Origin: CAZENU01 sp965222125
Lineage (GTDB): Bacteria; Chloroflexota; Dehalococcoidia; Lucifugimonadales; CAZENU01
Direction of reading: 5' to 3'
NCBI GenBank assembly: GCA_965222125.1
Contig: CBDCTC010000006.1
Location: 1,116,001-1,180,000 of the forward strand
DNA: 64,000 nucleotides
The position numbers and the translations under genes were made by a program. A model generated the notes under the pieces. That model was given only the letters and a program-made list of their open reading frames with translations, made no database searches and was not told the DNA's origin. Shown here piece by piece: positions 1 through 7,897 of the stretch (position 1 is its first letter; each line of letters opens with the position of its first letter).

Positions 1-91
1 CGCGGCGGCCGTTCCGCAGCAGCACACGCGTCGCGTGGATGTTCTCGCCGACGATCGTGAACTGGTCTCGGGTATTGACTACTCTGGGCAA
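1..91 (-). CDS. Pterin-binding (DHPS-like) corrinoid methyltransferase, N-terminal fragment cut by window edge
   Basis: On the minus strand the frame reads about 30 codons off the left edge and contains FTIVGENIHATR. This resembles the first strand of the pterin-binding TIM barrel (IGERINxT in MetH and AcsE, VGENIHxTR in DHPS-like methyltransferases). No ATG is available. The first in-frame start candidate is a TTG at 91, so the start is uncertain. It lies 24 nt behind the stop of the MtaA-like gene, so it would be the next gene of the same operon. An enzyme moving methyl groups between a corrinoid and tetrahydrofolate fits that context, but only the N-terminus is visible. Confidence 0.4.
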   Translation of the reverse strand, partial: MPRVVNTRDQFTIVGENIHATRVLLRNGRR

Positions 92-114
92 TGCGGTATG
101 GCTTTCCGTGTGTC

Positions 115-1164
115 TTATTCGGCGCCGTCGGTCTGGTGTTCCTCGCACCACGCCCTGACCGCCCTCGGTATCTCCATCAGGTTCTCCAGCTTGGTGGCCA
201 GCGGCACGGCGCACTCGGGCGCGATCATGTTAACGCCTGCGTCCATGCAGCGGTAGACCTCCTGCCGGACCTCCTCCGGCCCGCGTGCGAACAGAGTCTC
301 GGGGTTGTTGATGTTGCCGACCAGGCCTATCCTGCCGTCGACTATGTCCATCGCCTTCTGAGGATCGTTCTTGGAGTCGAAGTGGAACATCGCCATGTTG
401 TTCTGGGCGATGTAGTCCATCCGGTCCAGCGTGTTGCCGCAAATGTGCAGAATCAAGGGGACGTCGAGCCGCTCGACCATCTCCTGGTGCAGCTCCAGCA
501 GGAACCGGCGGTAGTACTCTCCGCTGACCAGGTCGCCGGTGGCGTGGTCGGGGAACGTGAGAGCGTCGGCGCCGGCGTCGATCTGCGCCTGGCCGAAGAG
601 CACCGAGATCTCCTTCAGGCGGTTCAGGCACTCCATGGTCATCTCGGGGTCGTCGATCGTCATGAGCAGAAAGGGCTCGACGCCGAAGACGTGGTAGCTC
701 AGCGTCCACGGGCCCATCGTCTTGCCGATGATGGCCACCTCGTCGCCGAACTCCTCCTTCAGGATCGAGATCGACCGCGTGATGGCGATGCTGTCGGGGT
801 GCTCGAGGAAGTTGGAGGGGATGCGAACGTCGTCCGGTCCCTTCCAGATCGGGTTGCTCATGCGCACGGTGGGCCAGTTGTCCTTCTGCTCCCACTGCAT
901 GTCGCAACCGAGCGCCGAGGACTCCTGGATGATGGAGAAGTACGGCGCGATCGCGTCGAAGCCGAGCTCGGTGTAGCCGGTCGCCGCGAGGCGGGCGTTC
1001 AGCTCCGGGTCGCGGCAGGCGTCCGGGAAGGGCGCGTCGACCAGGTCCATCAGATCGACTGTGGCGACGTTGGTAGGGTTGCACACCGGCGGCCGGTCGA
1101 CCGGCCGCCCCGCCAGAGCGTTCATGACACGCTCGCGAGAGGTCATCGTCTCCGTGAATGCCAT
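115..1164 (-). CDS. MtaA/CmuA-type methylcobamide methyltransferase (uroporphyrinogen decarboxylase family)
   Basis: A 349-residue protein of the URO-D superfamily, full length for the MtaA/MtbA/CmuA branch. The zinc-site pattern of methylcobamide:thiol methyltransferases is visible: His240-x-Cys242 in LILHICGN and Cys318 in APECAVP. True haem-pathway HemE enzymes lack this pattern. The predicted role is transfer of a methyl group from a corrinoid to a thiol or other acceptor in the cytoplasm. The start is supported by GGAGGA five bases before ATG. It is the penultimate visible gene of a minus-strand operon with a homocysteine methyltransferase and a pterin-binding methyltransferase, which supports a demethylation or one-carbon pathway. 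The substrate is unknown. Confidence 0.82.
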   Translation of the reverse strand: MAFTETMTSRERVMNALAGRPVDRPPVCNPTNVATVDLMDLVDAPFPDACRDPELNARLAATGYTELGFDAIAPYFSIIQESSALGCDMQWEQKDNWPTVRMSNPIWKGPDDVRIPSNFLEHPDSIAITRSISILKEEFGDEVAIIGKTMGPWTLSYHVFGVEPFLLMTIDDPEMTMECLNRLKEISVLFGQAQIDAGADALTFPDHATGDLVSGEYYRRFLLELHQEMVERLDVPLILHICGNTLDRMDYIAQNNMAMFHFDSKNDPQKAMDIVDGRIGLVGNINNPETLFARGPEEVRQEVYRCMDAGVNMIAPECAVPLATKLENLMEIPRAVRAWCEEHQTDGAE

Positions 1165-1181
1165 GCTACTCCTCCTTTGGT

Positions 1182-1505
1182 CTATCGGGTTCCGATCCGG
1201 ATGATATCTCCGCGCCGTATGTCGTCGAGCGCATGCACTATTCGAGGCGCCAGAGGCCCCAAGTCTTCAATATCAGTGGAGTCGGCAATCACTACGATAA
1301 CCGCAACGTCAGCCCGGGTGACGCGCTGCTGATACGGGATGCTCCGGTCAGCTGTAATGAATACGTCGAAACCGCTCCTCGCCAACTCAAGAAGCTCACC
1401 GTTGCTCTTGCCCTTCCACCCCATGTAGGCGGTTGTGAAGGCGTCATGCCCGATGAAATGTGTCCTGAACTCCCACGGGAGGGACTCATCGAGCAGCAGT
1501 CTCAT
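1182..1505 (-). CDS. DUF5615 PIN-like protein (putative toxin)
   Basis: A 107-residue protein opening MRLLLDESLPWEF, with acidic residues at D6/E7 and a later ITADRSI strand. This is the layout of the DUF5615 PIN-like family, small proteins thought to act as RNase-type toxins. Its start overlaps the end of the DUF433 gene by 20 nt. DUF433-DUF5615 is a frequently observed gene pair interpreted as toxin-antitoxin. The pair lies inside what otherwise looks like a metabolic operon, directly upstream of the MtaA-like gene. Toxicity is inferred from family and pairing only. Confidence 0.75.
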   Translation of the reverse strand: MRLLLDESLPWEFRTHFIGHDAFTTAYMGWKGKSNGELLELARSGFDVFITADRSIPYQQRVTRADVAVIVVIADSTDIEDLGPLAPRIVHALDDIRRGDIIRIGTR

Positions 1506-1938
1506 ACGCGTATTTCTCCAATGCCTTTCTCGCCGCGTGGAGCGCGTGCACTACCTGTTCCCGTTCGGCGGTCGGGAAGTCGACGAGGAACTCGTCCAGG
1601 TCGTGCCCGGCCACGAGGTAATCGAACAGGTTCTTTATCGGAAGGCGTGTTCCTACGAAGATAGGCGTACCACTCACGAAGTCGCGATCGCTGTGAATGA
1701 CGTCGCTCGTATCCTTGCGCACGCTGTCCTCGATTGCCAGCAGGGCCTGATCGCGGCTCACCGATGGATGGAATTTCAAGAAGGTGTGCAGATTGTACCC
1801 GCTCAGCAGGTAGTCGAACAGGGTCTTCACCGGCACGTCGGTGCCCTCAAAGAACGTCGCGCCGCCCATGATCTCGGGGTCGCTGTGAATGACACTGTCG
1901 ACGCTCAGGACAGGCATTCGTTCATCGGTCTGCCGCAT
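1486..1938 (-). CDS. Tandem DUF433 protein (putative antitoxin of DUF5615)
   Basis: A 150-residue protein with two DUF433 repeats. The first runs from VIHSDPEIMGG through TLFDYLLSGYN, the second from VIHSDRDFVSG through NLFDYLVAGHD. DUF433 proteins carry a small HTH-like domain and pair with DUF5615 toxins. The ATG at 1938 was chosen because GGAGG lies five bases upstream. An upstream in-frame ATG at 2088 has no such site and adds unrelated sequence. Most DUF433 proteins have one domain, so the duplication is worth noting. It overlaps the DUF5615 gene by 20 nt. Confidence 0.75.
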   Translation of the reverse strand: MRQTDERMPVLSVDSVIHSDPEIMGGATFFEGTDVPVKTLFDYLLSGYNLHTFLKFHPSVSRDQALLAIEDSVRKDTSDVIHSDRDFVSGTPIFVGTRLPIKNLFDYLVAGHDLDEFLVDFPTAEREQVVHALHAARKALEKYAYETAAR

Positions 1939-2077
1939 AGCTGCCTCCATTGCCGCTATTCCCTCAGATCGTCTAGCATCGGCCCAAACACCCGCCTGGA
2001 GTCGGGAACCCGTCCGTGTCAGACGTCCCGCAATTATCTGCTGCTCGAGTGTGGTCCATATGGCTGCCGCTAAACGC

Positions 2078-2290
2078 CTATAGATCACCCGGCCTCAATC
2101 CTGTCCGTCGTGCGATCCGGGCCAGCATCCTGGGGCCGATCTCCTCACGGTCATGAAAGGCGAAAATATAGTCGGCCGAGCCTTCCTTTGAGAGAATCCT
2201 ATGGGAACCTGATTGTCTCTTGATATCCCATCCGCTTCGCAGCAACGCCGCCAAGACTGTTCTGGCGCGAGCGCTAGGCCAACGGCTCAT
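2078..2290 (-). CDS. hicA: HicA family toxin
   Basis: A 70-residue protein with the HicA dsRBD-like fold pattern: an N-terminal helix, SGWDIKRQSGSHRIL containing the catalytic-type His (GSH), then a charged strand and a C-terminal helix LARIARRTGL. HicA toxins cleave mRNA and are neutralised by HicB. The ATG overlaps the HicB stop in an ATGA arrangement, so the pair is translationally coupled with the antitoxin first. It is full length for the family. Confidence 0.8.
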   Translation of the reverse strand: MSRWPSARARTVLAALLRSGWDIKRQSGSHRILSKEGSADYIFAFHDREEIGPRMLARIARRTGLRPGDL

Positions 2291-2502
2291 CACGCCGCCT
2301 GGAATGATACGTCCACGAAACGGGCTTCGACTTCTCCCATCTCGAGACGCTCCGCAAGCACTCGTAGAGCCAGGGCCTGAGCCTTTGCTGTAGCCTCCGC
2401 GTGCGTCGAGCCGTAGGTCATGGCTCCGGGGATCTCGACGACTTCCGCGATCCAGCGGCCGTCTTCCTCTTGCTCGGTCTCTATGGTGAACGTCGTGGCC
2501 AT
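2290..2502 (-). CDS. hicB: HicB-like antitoxin
   Basis: A 70-residue protein matching the short HicB N-terminal RNase H-like fold: FTIETEQEEDGRWIAEVVEIPG, then the helix containing THAEATAKAQALALRVLAERLE. HicB proteins bind and block HicA. Longer HicB versions add a DNA-binding domain, which is absent here, so autoregulation by this protein is doubtful. Its stop overlaps the HicA start by ATGA. It lies between the unknown coupled gene and the DUF433 pair. Confidence 0.78.
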   Translation of the reverse strand: MATTFTIETEQEEDGRWIAEVVEIPGAMTYGSTHAEATAKAQALALRVLAERLEMGEVEARFVDVSFQAA

Positions 2503-2520
2503 GCGTTGTTCTCCCGTATC

Positions 2521-3195
2521 CTACGTCGGTGGGGCGAAGCCTAGGGTGCCGGTGGTCATCTGGCCGCGCAGCGCGTCTACGGCGAGCATGTCCTCGACCT
2601 GGCTGACGTTGCGGGCGAAGGGCAGGACCAGGCGGGCCAGCTCGGCGTGATGGTGGCCGCAGGTGAACCCCGCCGCGTCGTCGCCCACCTTCTCCATGTC
2701 GCCGTAGCGCACCAGCCCGCCTGTGACGGCGCGCAGCCGCGCGGCCTCGTTGCGGGCCTCGCCCTCGGCGTTCACCCGATAGACCCAGCGGCCGTCCTCC
2801 TCGGAGCCCTCGATGTCCAGCATCAGCGGGGAGCGGAGGTCTTTGACCCGGCCCGTGGGCAGCGTGTGTGAGACCGGCTTCTCGACGGCCTGCTTCATGA
2901 GGAACTTGAGCGGCCGCTCGTGGAGCTGCCCGCAGTCGTACTTGACCTTGTCGTGCGTGCCCTCGACCGCCGTCATGCCCCCGAGGGCGACGAGCTGGCC
3001 GCGGATCGCCTCGATGCGGACCGCCACGTCCGCCTTCCGGCTGAAGGTCCACACGGTGGCGACGCCGTCCTTGACGTAGAGCCCGACCGCGATTTCGTGG
3101 AAGTTCGGGTCGAGCGAGACCAGCTCGACGCAGTGGCCGATCCGTTCGAGGACCGCGGCGGCCCTCCCGCGGGTGGTCGTCTTCAGACTCGTCAT
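2521..3195 (-). CDS. Unknown protein coupled to the homocysteine methyltransferase, with an internal duplication
   Basis: A 224-residue cytoplasmic protein I do not recognise. Two halves look alike: RIEAIRGQLVALGGM followed by YDCGQLHERPLKFLMKQAV, and RLRAVTGGLVRYGDM followed by FTCGHHHAELARLVLPFAR. Each half therefore has a CGxxH-type motif placed after a similar helix, suggesting a duplicated domain and possibly paired metal or cofactor ligands. The ATG at 3195 overlaps the stop of the homocysteine methyltransferase (ATGA), so the two are translationally coupled. A role tied to that methyltransferase is inferred from coupling alone. Confidence 0.75.
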   Translation of the reverse strand: MTSLKTTTRGRAAAVLERIGHCVELVSLDPNFHEIAVGLYVKDGVATVWTFSRKADVAVRIEAIRGQLVALGGMTAVEGTHDKVKYDCGQLHERPLKFLMKQAVEKPVSHTLPTGRVKDLRSPLMLDIEGSEEDGRWVYRVNAEGEARNEAARLRAVTGGLVRYGDMEKVGDDAAGFTCGHHHAELARLVLPFARNVSQVEDMLAVDALRGQMTTGTLGFAPPT

Positions 3196-4130
3196 GTCGT
3201 CACCTCCGCACTCGCCGGCACGCGCTCGGCGCCATCGACGCGCAGCCTGTTCGACAGCGCCCTGATGTGGTCGGGAGTGGTGCCGCAGCACCCTCCGACG
3301 ATGTTCACGCCCCTGTCGGCCATGGTCGAGAAGTGCCCGGCCATGTACTTCGGGGTCTCGGGGTAGACTATCTGCCCTTTTCTGATCGCGGGGATTCCGG
3401 CGTTGGAATGGATCAGCACGTACCCGTCCGCGGCGGCCCGAATCTCGGCCGCCAACTCGACCATCTTCTCGACGCCGTTGCCGCAGTTGGCGCCGACGAC
3501 GTCCGCGCCGGCGTCCCGCATCTGCTTGACGGCGCTCTCGGGAGTGTCTCCCATCATGCTGAACCAACCTCGCGGGCCCTTGTCGAACATCATCGTCCCG
3601 AACACGACGAGGTCGGTGTTCTCCTTCGCCGCCTGTATGGCGAGGACGGCCTCCCGAGCGGATATCATCGTCTCGACGGCTACGGCGTCGGCGCCGCCAT
3701 CCTCCAGGGCGATGACCTGCTCGACGAAGGCGTCCAGCACCTCCTCTTCGCTCACCTCACCGCCGTTGCTCTCGAGGATCTCACCCGTCGGGCCCACCGA
3801 GCCGACGACGAAGCAGCCTTCCGGGACGACGCTCCGAGCATGATGCGCGGCCAGCCGGTTGAGCTCGGCCACCCTGCCTCCCAGGCCGTACTTCTTCATC
3901 ATGAATCTGCTGCCGCCGAAGGAGGCCGTCAGGACCATGTCGGAGCCGGCGTCGAAGTAGGCGGCCGCCATTTCCCGGATGGTCTCAGGCGCGCTCGCGT
4001 TCATCTCCTCGGGGCTGCCCCCGGGCTCGAGGCCCTTGGACTGCAGGTACGTGCCGACGGCGCCGTCCGATATGAGCGGCTTGCCGTCGGCCAGTCGTTG
4101 GAGCAGAGGATGCTGCCCGTTGGCGGACAT
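3192..4130 (-). CDS. Homocysteine S-methyltransferase family protein (BHMT/MetH N-terminal type)
   Basis: A 312-residue TIM-barrel protein of the S-methyl_trans family. The three zinc ligands are present: Cys216 in GANCGNG and Cys281-Cys282 in IVGGCCGTT. The N-terminal LISDGAVGTYLQ and the ETM strand are also typical. Members move a methyl group from betaine, S-methylmethionine or a corrinoid to homocysteine or a related thiol. It starts 3 nt after the Virulence_fact gene and is coupled to the unknown gene downstream. The operon around it suggests a corrinoid- or betaine-linked demethylation route. The methyl donor cannot be read from the sequence. Confidence 0.85.
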   Translation of the reverse strand: MSANGQHPLLQRLADGKPLISDGAVGTYLQSKGLEPGGSPEEMNASAPETIREMAAAYFDAGSDMVLTASFGGSRFMMKKYGLGGRVAELNRLAAHHARSVVPEGCFVVGSVGPTGEILESNGGEVSEEEVLDAFVEQVIALEDGGADAVAVETMISAREAVLAIQAAKENTDLVVFGTMMFDKGPRGWFSMMGDTPESAVKQMRDAGADVVGANCGNGVEKMVELAAEIRAAADGYVLIHSNAGIPAIRKGQIVYPETPKYMAGHFSTMADRGVNIVGGCCGTTPDHIRALSNRLRVDGAERVPASAEVTT

Positions 4131-4133
4131 CGC

Positions 4134-4475
4134 CTAGCCCCCCAGCCAGCCGTCGGCGGCCCCGGGCCGCGGGTCGCGCTCCCCGGCGCGGTGCACGTCG
4201 CGAATCCTGGCGACGAAGTTGCCCGGGAAGCCCGAGTTGAAGCGGTCGGCGGTCGCGGACGCCGCGTCTTCGGCCGTGCCTTCCACCTCGACGTAGCCGC
4301 CCCACTGGAAGCCGTCGAGGTAGTCGTCGCCTCCGGCGCTGCCGTCGAACATGGAGATCGCGTCCGCCCCTTGCTGGAAACGGTCGTCCAGCGGCTTGGA
4401 TACCTGGCCGGAGTCGTCCTTGGCCTGCACCTGCAGGGGGATCTCCTTCCAGTACATCATCCTAACCCGTGCCAT
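4134..4475 (-). CDS. Virulence factor domain protein (PF13769-like)
   Basis: A 113-residue protein starting MARVRMMYWKEIPLQVQA, followed by VSKPLDDRFQQGADAISMFDG. This is the signature of the Virulence_fact family, a small domain of unknown biochemical function often found next to corrinoid or methyltransferase genes. The ATG at 4475 follows GGGAGGG. Longer versions of the frame upstream cross the promoter and are not credible. It is the first gene of the minus-strand operon and is separated from the homocysteine methyltransferase by 3 nt. Confidence 0.75.
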   Translation of the reverse strand: MARVRMMYWKEIPLQVQAKDDSGQVSKPLDDRFQQGADAISMFDGSAGGDDYLDGFQWGGYVEVEGTAEDAASATADRFNSGFPGNFVARIRDVHRAGERDPRPGAADGWLGG

Positions 4476-4544
4476 GGGCCCTCCCGGGGCTGGAGCGCGG
4501 CCGTAGCGCCGCAGCCGGCCAGATACGATTGGGAACGAACTACC

Positions 4545-4574
4545 ATTATATCTAGGCCTGCCGGAAAGGTCGAA
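4545..4574 (-). promoter_or_regulatory. Candidate sigma-70-type promoter of the corrinoid operon
   Basis: Reading on the minus strand, TTCGAC (4574-4569) is followed after 18 nt by a perfect TATAAT (4550-4545), about 70 nt upstream of the first operon gene at 4475. The left end of the inverted-repeat element begins just behind it at about 4590. The -35 box is imperfect, so this is a prediction from sequence only. Confidence 0.5.
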
Positions 4575-4825
4575 TCGCCGCTTTTGACGTAACTGTTCAC
4601 CCCTGGTGAGAGGGACTACCCTGGCACGCCGGTGGGCCAGCCTCTGGAGACTGTGGCTGAACCTCAGACGCGGCATACGGCGCCATTGAGCTTGACCTCC
4701 CCACCCCTGGATTCCGGCTCGGGGGCCGGAATGACGACTACGATCTACTCCGGAGGCAGATACAGCCTCCCGTCATGGTTCAGACACAGCCTCCCGTCAT
4801 GGCGAGGGTCAGACACACCCTACCG

Positions 4826-5836
4826 TCATCCCCGCGAAAGCGGGGAGGTGGATTCACATTTCAAGTGCAACACGCTTTCCAAGAATATCTCTGCCGGGGT
4901 CTTGTAGTTCAGGCACTTTCGCGGGGTATTGTTGTAGGCCTGAATCATCTGTGTAAACCGCTCGACCGGCAACGCCGCCAGGTCGGTCTTGCGGGGCAGA
5001 GTCCGCCGCAACCGGCCGATGGCGTTCTCCACCCCGCCCTTCTGCCAAGGGGAGTGGGTATCGCAAAAGAAGGTTTCGATACCCAGATCGTGGAGTCGGT
5101 AATGGAGGGCGAACTCGGTCCCGTTGTCGAAGGTAACCGTCCGTCGCCATTGGGGCGGCAACTGACCGAGCACCTGCGACATGGCGCTGGCGATGGGGCT
5201 GGATGCCTTGCCAGGGGGTCTGACGGCAATGAGGATGCGGGAGTGGCGTTCGTGCATGGTCAGCACCGCATGTCCATATGTCCTGAACAGCATCAGGTCC
5301 GCCTCCCAGTGGCCGGGAGTGCGGCGGTCAGCGGCGCTCTGGGGGCGCTCGGCAATCGAGCGTCGCATAGCCATGAAGGAGGCAGGACTGCCCCCTCTGC
5401 GGCCTCGCCAGCCACGCTTCGACTTGGCACGAGGAAGGTAGTGGCGCCACCCATAATCCTTCGTGCGCGCGAGTTGGCCGTAAATGAACCGGTAGATGCT
5501 CTCGTGGGAGATGACCCTCCTACCAGCCTCCAACTTGAGCCGACCGGCAACCTGCTCGGGCGACCAGCCCCGTTCGAGGCGTGAGAGCACCCGCGTACGG
5601 AGAGTATCGTCCCGCTCCATACGGGAGCCTCGCCACCTGCGGGCACGAGCCTGCTGGTCGGCATATATCGGCTTGTATTCACCGGTCTGTGACCCATTGC
5701 GCTTCAGCTCCCGAGCAACTGTAGATGGCGAGCGATCCAAATCTGCAGCGATCTGCCGGATCGAGCGTCCCTCGGCTTGTAGGCAGGCAATCTCACACCG
5801 CTCTTCAATGGTGACATGTCCATAACGTTTTCCCAT
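4826..5836 (-). CDS. IS30 family transposase
   Basis: A 336-residue transposase with an N-terminal HTH (TIEERCEIACLQAEGRS and the IRQIAADLDRSPSTVARELKR recognition region) and an IS30-type DDE core. The catalytic residues are D in GHWEADL, D in TFDNGTEF and E in KGGVENAIGR. Length is normal. The stop codon lies about 25 nt outside the left inverted repeat, so the last dozen residues are encoded by host (MITE) sequence. The gene appears intact. Confidence 0.93.
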   Translation of the reverse strand: MGKRYGHVTIEERCEIACLQAEGRSIRQIAADLDRSPSTVARELKRNGSQTGEYKPIYADQQARARRWRGSRMERDDTLRTRVLSRLERGWSPEQVAGRLKLEAGRRVISHESIYRFIYGQLARTKDYGWRHYLPRAKSKRGWRGRRGGSPASFMAMRRSIAERPQSAADRRTPGHWEADLMLFRTYGHAVLTMHERHSRILIAVRPPGKASSPIASAMSQVLGQLPPQWRRTVTFDNGTEFALHYRLHDLGIETFFCDTHSPWQKGGVENAIGRLRRTLPRKTDLAALPVERFTQMIQAYNNTPRKCLNYKTPAEIFLESVLHLKCESTSPLSRG

Positions 5837-5876
5837 GACAACACCTTAACCAGGTGTTGCACTTCGTTTGTGAGTT
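4851..5876 (-). mobile_element. IS30-family insertion sequence
   Basis: The imperfect terminal inverted repeats share AAGTGCAACAC (left 4851-4873, right 5854-5876) and surround one transposase gene. The element lies inside the MITE-like repeat, splitting the sequence that is continuous in the 56.5 kb copy. The insertion is therefore younger than that repeat copy. Confidence 0.75.
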
Positions 5877-5990
5877 TAGGGGATCCAGGGGGTCTGGAGG
5901 GGCATTCGTCCCATCAGTCTGAACAGTTACTTTTGACACGGCGAACGGCGGCGGCATACACTCGGCGGCATCCTCAGGGAGGACTCCCGG

Positions 5991-6887
5991 ATGAGTAGAG
6001 TCGCGCGGCTCAGGAAGCTGATCGAAGAGCCCGGCATCGTCGTGCTGCCCGGAGCTCACGACGTGCTGTCGGCGAAGCTGATAGAGCAGGGCGGGTTCCC
6101 GGTCGTGTTCACGTCGGGGTTCGGGATATCGGCGTCGGCGCTTGGCATGCCCGACCTGGGCCTGCTCACCATGACCGAGACGCTGGACAGGGTGCGGCGG
6201 ATCGTCGACGCGGTGTCGGTCCCGGTGGTCGCGGACATGGATACCGGCTACGGCAACCCGCTGAACGTCGTGCGCACGGTCGAGGAGTGCGTCCGGCTCG
6301 GGGTCGCCGGCATCATCCTCGAGGACCAGCTCTGGCCGAAGAAGTGCGGCCACATGGAGGGCAAGCAGGTGATCGCCGCGGAGGAGCAGGTCGAGAAGCT
6401 CCGCGCAGCGGTCTACGCCCGCGGCGGCGAGGACCTGGTCATCATAGGCCGGACCGACGCGCGCGCCCCACTCGGCCTCGACGAGGCGATTCGACGGGGA
6501 CAGCTCTACACCGAGGCCGGCGCGGACGTCGTGTTCGTCGAGGCGCCGCAGTCGGTCGACGAGCTGGCGAAGATCGCCGCCTCGTTCGACGCGCCGCTCT
6601 TCGCCAACATGATCGAGGGCGGGAAGACGCCCTTCCTGTCGGCGGACGCGCTGGAGCGGATCGGGTTCAAGATGGTCGTCTACCCGCTTTCGGGCCTGTT
6701 CGCGGCGACGCGCGCGGTGCAGGAGATGGCCGCCCACCTCAGGAGCACGGGGAGCACGGCCGGCTACGGCCGCATGGTCTCCTTCGCCGAGTTCGAGGAG
6801 GTTATCGGCGTCGACCGCTTCCGCGACATTGAGGCCCGCTTCGCCGTAGCCAGTGCCCAGGGCGAGCCGGGAGTAGCCGGACGATGA
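5991..6887 (+). CDS. Isocitrate lyase/PEP mutase family enzyme
   Basis: A 298-residue TIM-barrel enzyme. Visible motifs are LPGAHDVLSAKL, the metal-binding ADMDTGYGNP (Asp82, Asp84), EDQLWPKKCGH with the lyase-type catalytic loop KKCGH (residues 117-121), and IIGRTDAR. The KKCGH loop favours a C-C lyase (2-methylisocitrate lyase, oxaloacetate decarboxylase or related 2,3-dimethylmalate lyase) over phosphonomutase. The exact substrate is not readable. The start has GGGAGGA upstream. The gene overlaps the downstream amidohydrolase by ATGA, implying a shared pathway. Confidence 0.85.
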   Translation: MSRVARLRKLIEEPGIVVLPGAHDVLSAKLIEQGGFPVVFTSGFGISASALGMPDLGLLTMTETLDRVRRIVDAVSVPVVADMDTGYGNPLNVVRTVEECVRLGVAGIILEDQLWPKKCGHMEGKQVIAAEEQVEKLRAAVYARGGEDLVIIGRTDARAPLGLDEAIRRGQLYTEAGADVVFVEAPQSVDELAKIAASFDAPLFANMIEGGKTPFLSADALERIGFKMVVYPLSGLFAATRAVQEMAAHLRSTGSTAGYGRMVSFAEFEEVIGVDRFRDIEARFAVASAQGEPGVAGR

Positions 6888-7873
6888 GCATCTGGCGCTC
6901 CACTGACCAGGACAGGGAGCTGTTCCGACGCGAGCTCGACAGCTTCGTGCCCGAGCGCATCTTCGACTCCCACGTTCACATCTACAACGTTGACTACTTC
7001 CCGCAGGACGACATCCCGGCGGGCCTGGTCGACGGGCCCAGGGTTGTCGACGCAGGCGTGTATCTCGCCCACATGGCCGAGCTGCTGCCAGGCCGGACTA
7101 TCGGCGGGCTGGTGTTCCCGTTTCCGCGCGGCGGGCTGCGAATGGCGGAGGCAAACAGGTTCGCGGCCCAAGAGACGGCGAAAATCCCGAACTCGCGCGC
7201 CCAGATGATGGTCGCGCCCAACGACGACCCGGAGATGATCAGGGAGACGGTGCGGTCGCTGGGGCTCGTCGGGCTCAAGTGCTACCATCTGTACTCGCCG
7301 GTGACGCCGACCTTCGACTCGCCCATCGAGGCCTTCCTGCCGGAAGAGCAGGTCCGCGTCGCCCACGAGGAGAAGTTGAGCATCACGCTGCACATCGTCA
7401 AGCAGCGCTCGCTGGCCGACCCCCAGAACCGGCGGACGCTGCGGCGCTACGCCGAGACCTACCCGGACATGCGGCTGATACTGGCCCATGCGGCAAGGGG
7501 GTTCAACCCGCACCACACCGCCGAGGGCATCGGCTCGCTGACCGGGCTGCCCAACGTCTACTTCGACACGGGCGCGGTGACCGACTACGGCGCCATCGAG
7601 GCGATCGTCCAGACCGTCGGCCACCGGGCTGTCCTCTACGGCTCGGACTTCCCTGTGTCCCACACCCGGGGCCGCGAGATTGCGCTCGGCGACACGTTCG
7701 TCTGGCTCCACGAGGGCGACTTCCCGGCGTCGCCGTACGGCCCCGCGCACGTCGCGTTCGTGGGATTCGAGTCGCTGCGCGTCCACAAGCTGGCCGCACG
7801 GCACCTGCGCCTGACCGACTCCCAGGTGGAGGACATCTTCTACGGCAACGCGGCGAGGCTCTACGACCTGTAG
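6884..7873 (+). CDS. Amidohydrolase 2 family metal-dependent hydrolase
   Basis: A 329-residue TIM-barrel protein. It shows the N-terminal metal motif HVH in FDSHVHIYN, later His residues in SITLHIVKQ and LILAHAARGF, and a C-terminal Asp in LYGSDFPVSH. This is the amidohydrolase-2 pattern (decarboxylases and lactonases related to ACMSD). Its ATG overlaps the TGA of the lyase-family gene, so the pair is translationally coupled and probably works on successive intermediates of a catabolic route. The substrate is unknown. Confidence 0.82.
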   Translation: MSIWRSTDQDRELFRRELDSFVPERIFDSHVHIYNVDYFPQDDIPAGLVDGPRVVDAGVYLAHMAELLPGRTIGGLVFPFPRGGLRMAEANRFAAQETAKIPNSRAQMMVAPNDDPEMIRETVRSLGLVGLKCYHLYSPVTPTFDSPIEAFLPEEQVRVAHEEKLSITLHIVKQRSLADPQNRRTLRRYAETYPDMRLILAHAARGFNPHHTAEGIGSLTGLPNVYFDTGAVTDYGAIEAIVQTVGHRAVLYGSDFPVSHTRGREIALGDTFVWLHEGDFPASPYGPAHVAFVGFESLRVHKLAARHLRLTDSQVEDIFYGNAARLYDL

Positions 7874-7897
7874 GCGGCGCGCGTATCAGGCGGCGGC

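Larger units (their letters stand above)
4590..5929. mobile_element. Short inverted-repeat (MITE-like) element, copy 1, interrupted by IS30
   Basis: The ends read TAACTGTTCA (from 4590) and TGAACAGTTA (to 5929), flanked by the direct repeat CTTTTGAC at 4581-4588 and 5930-5937, which looks like a target duplication. The inside matches the element at 56.5 kb: both have TGGTGAGAGGG and CTACCCTGGCAC near the left end, a shared block around CCACCCCTGGATTCCGGCTC, and GGGGTCTGGAGGGGCA-like sequence near the right end. No coding capacity belongs to the element itself. An IS30 copy is inserted near its centre-right. Confidence 0.65.

Noticed and set aside
91..1332. A 413-codon plus-strand frame opposite the MtaA-like gene
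   Set aside because: It is a shadow of the URO-D-family gene, with no ribosome binding site and Val/Asp/Arg-rich composition.
3267..4592. A 441-codon plus-strand frame across the homocysteine methyltransferase
   Set aside because: It is a shadow frame crossing two genes and the promoter of the real minus-strand operon.
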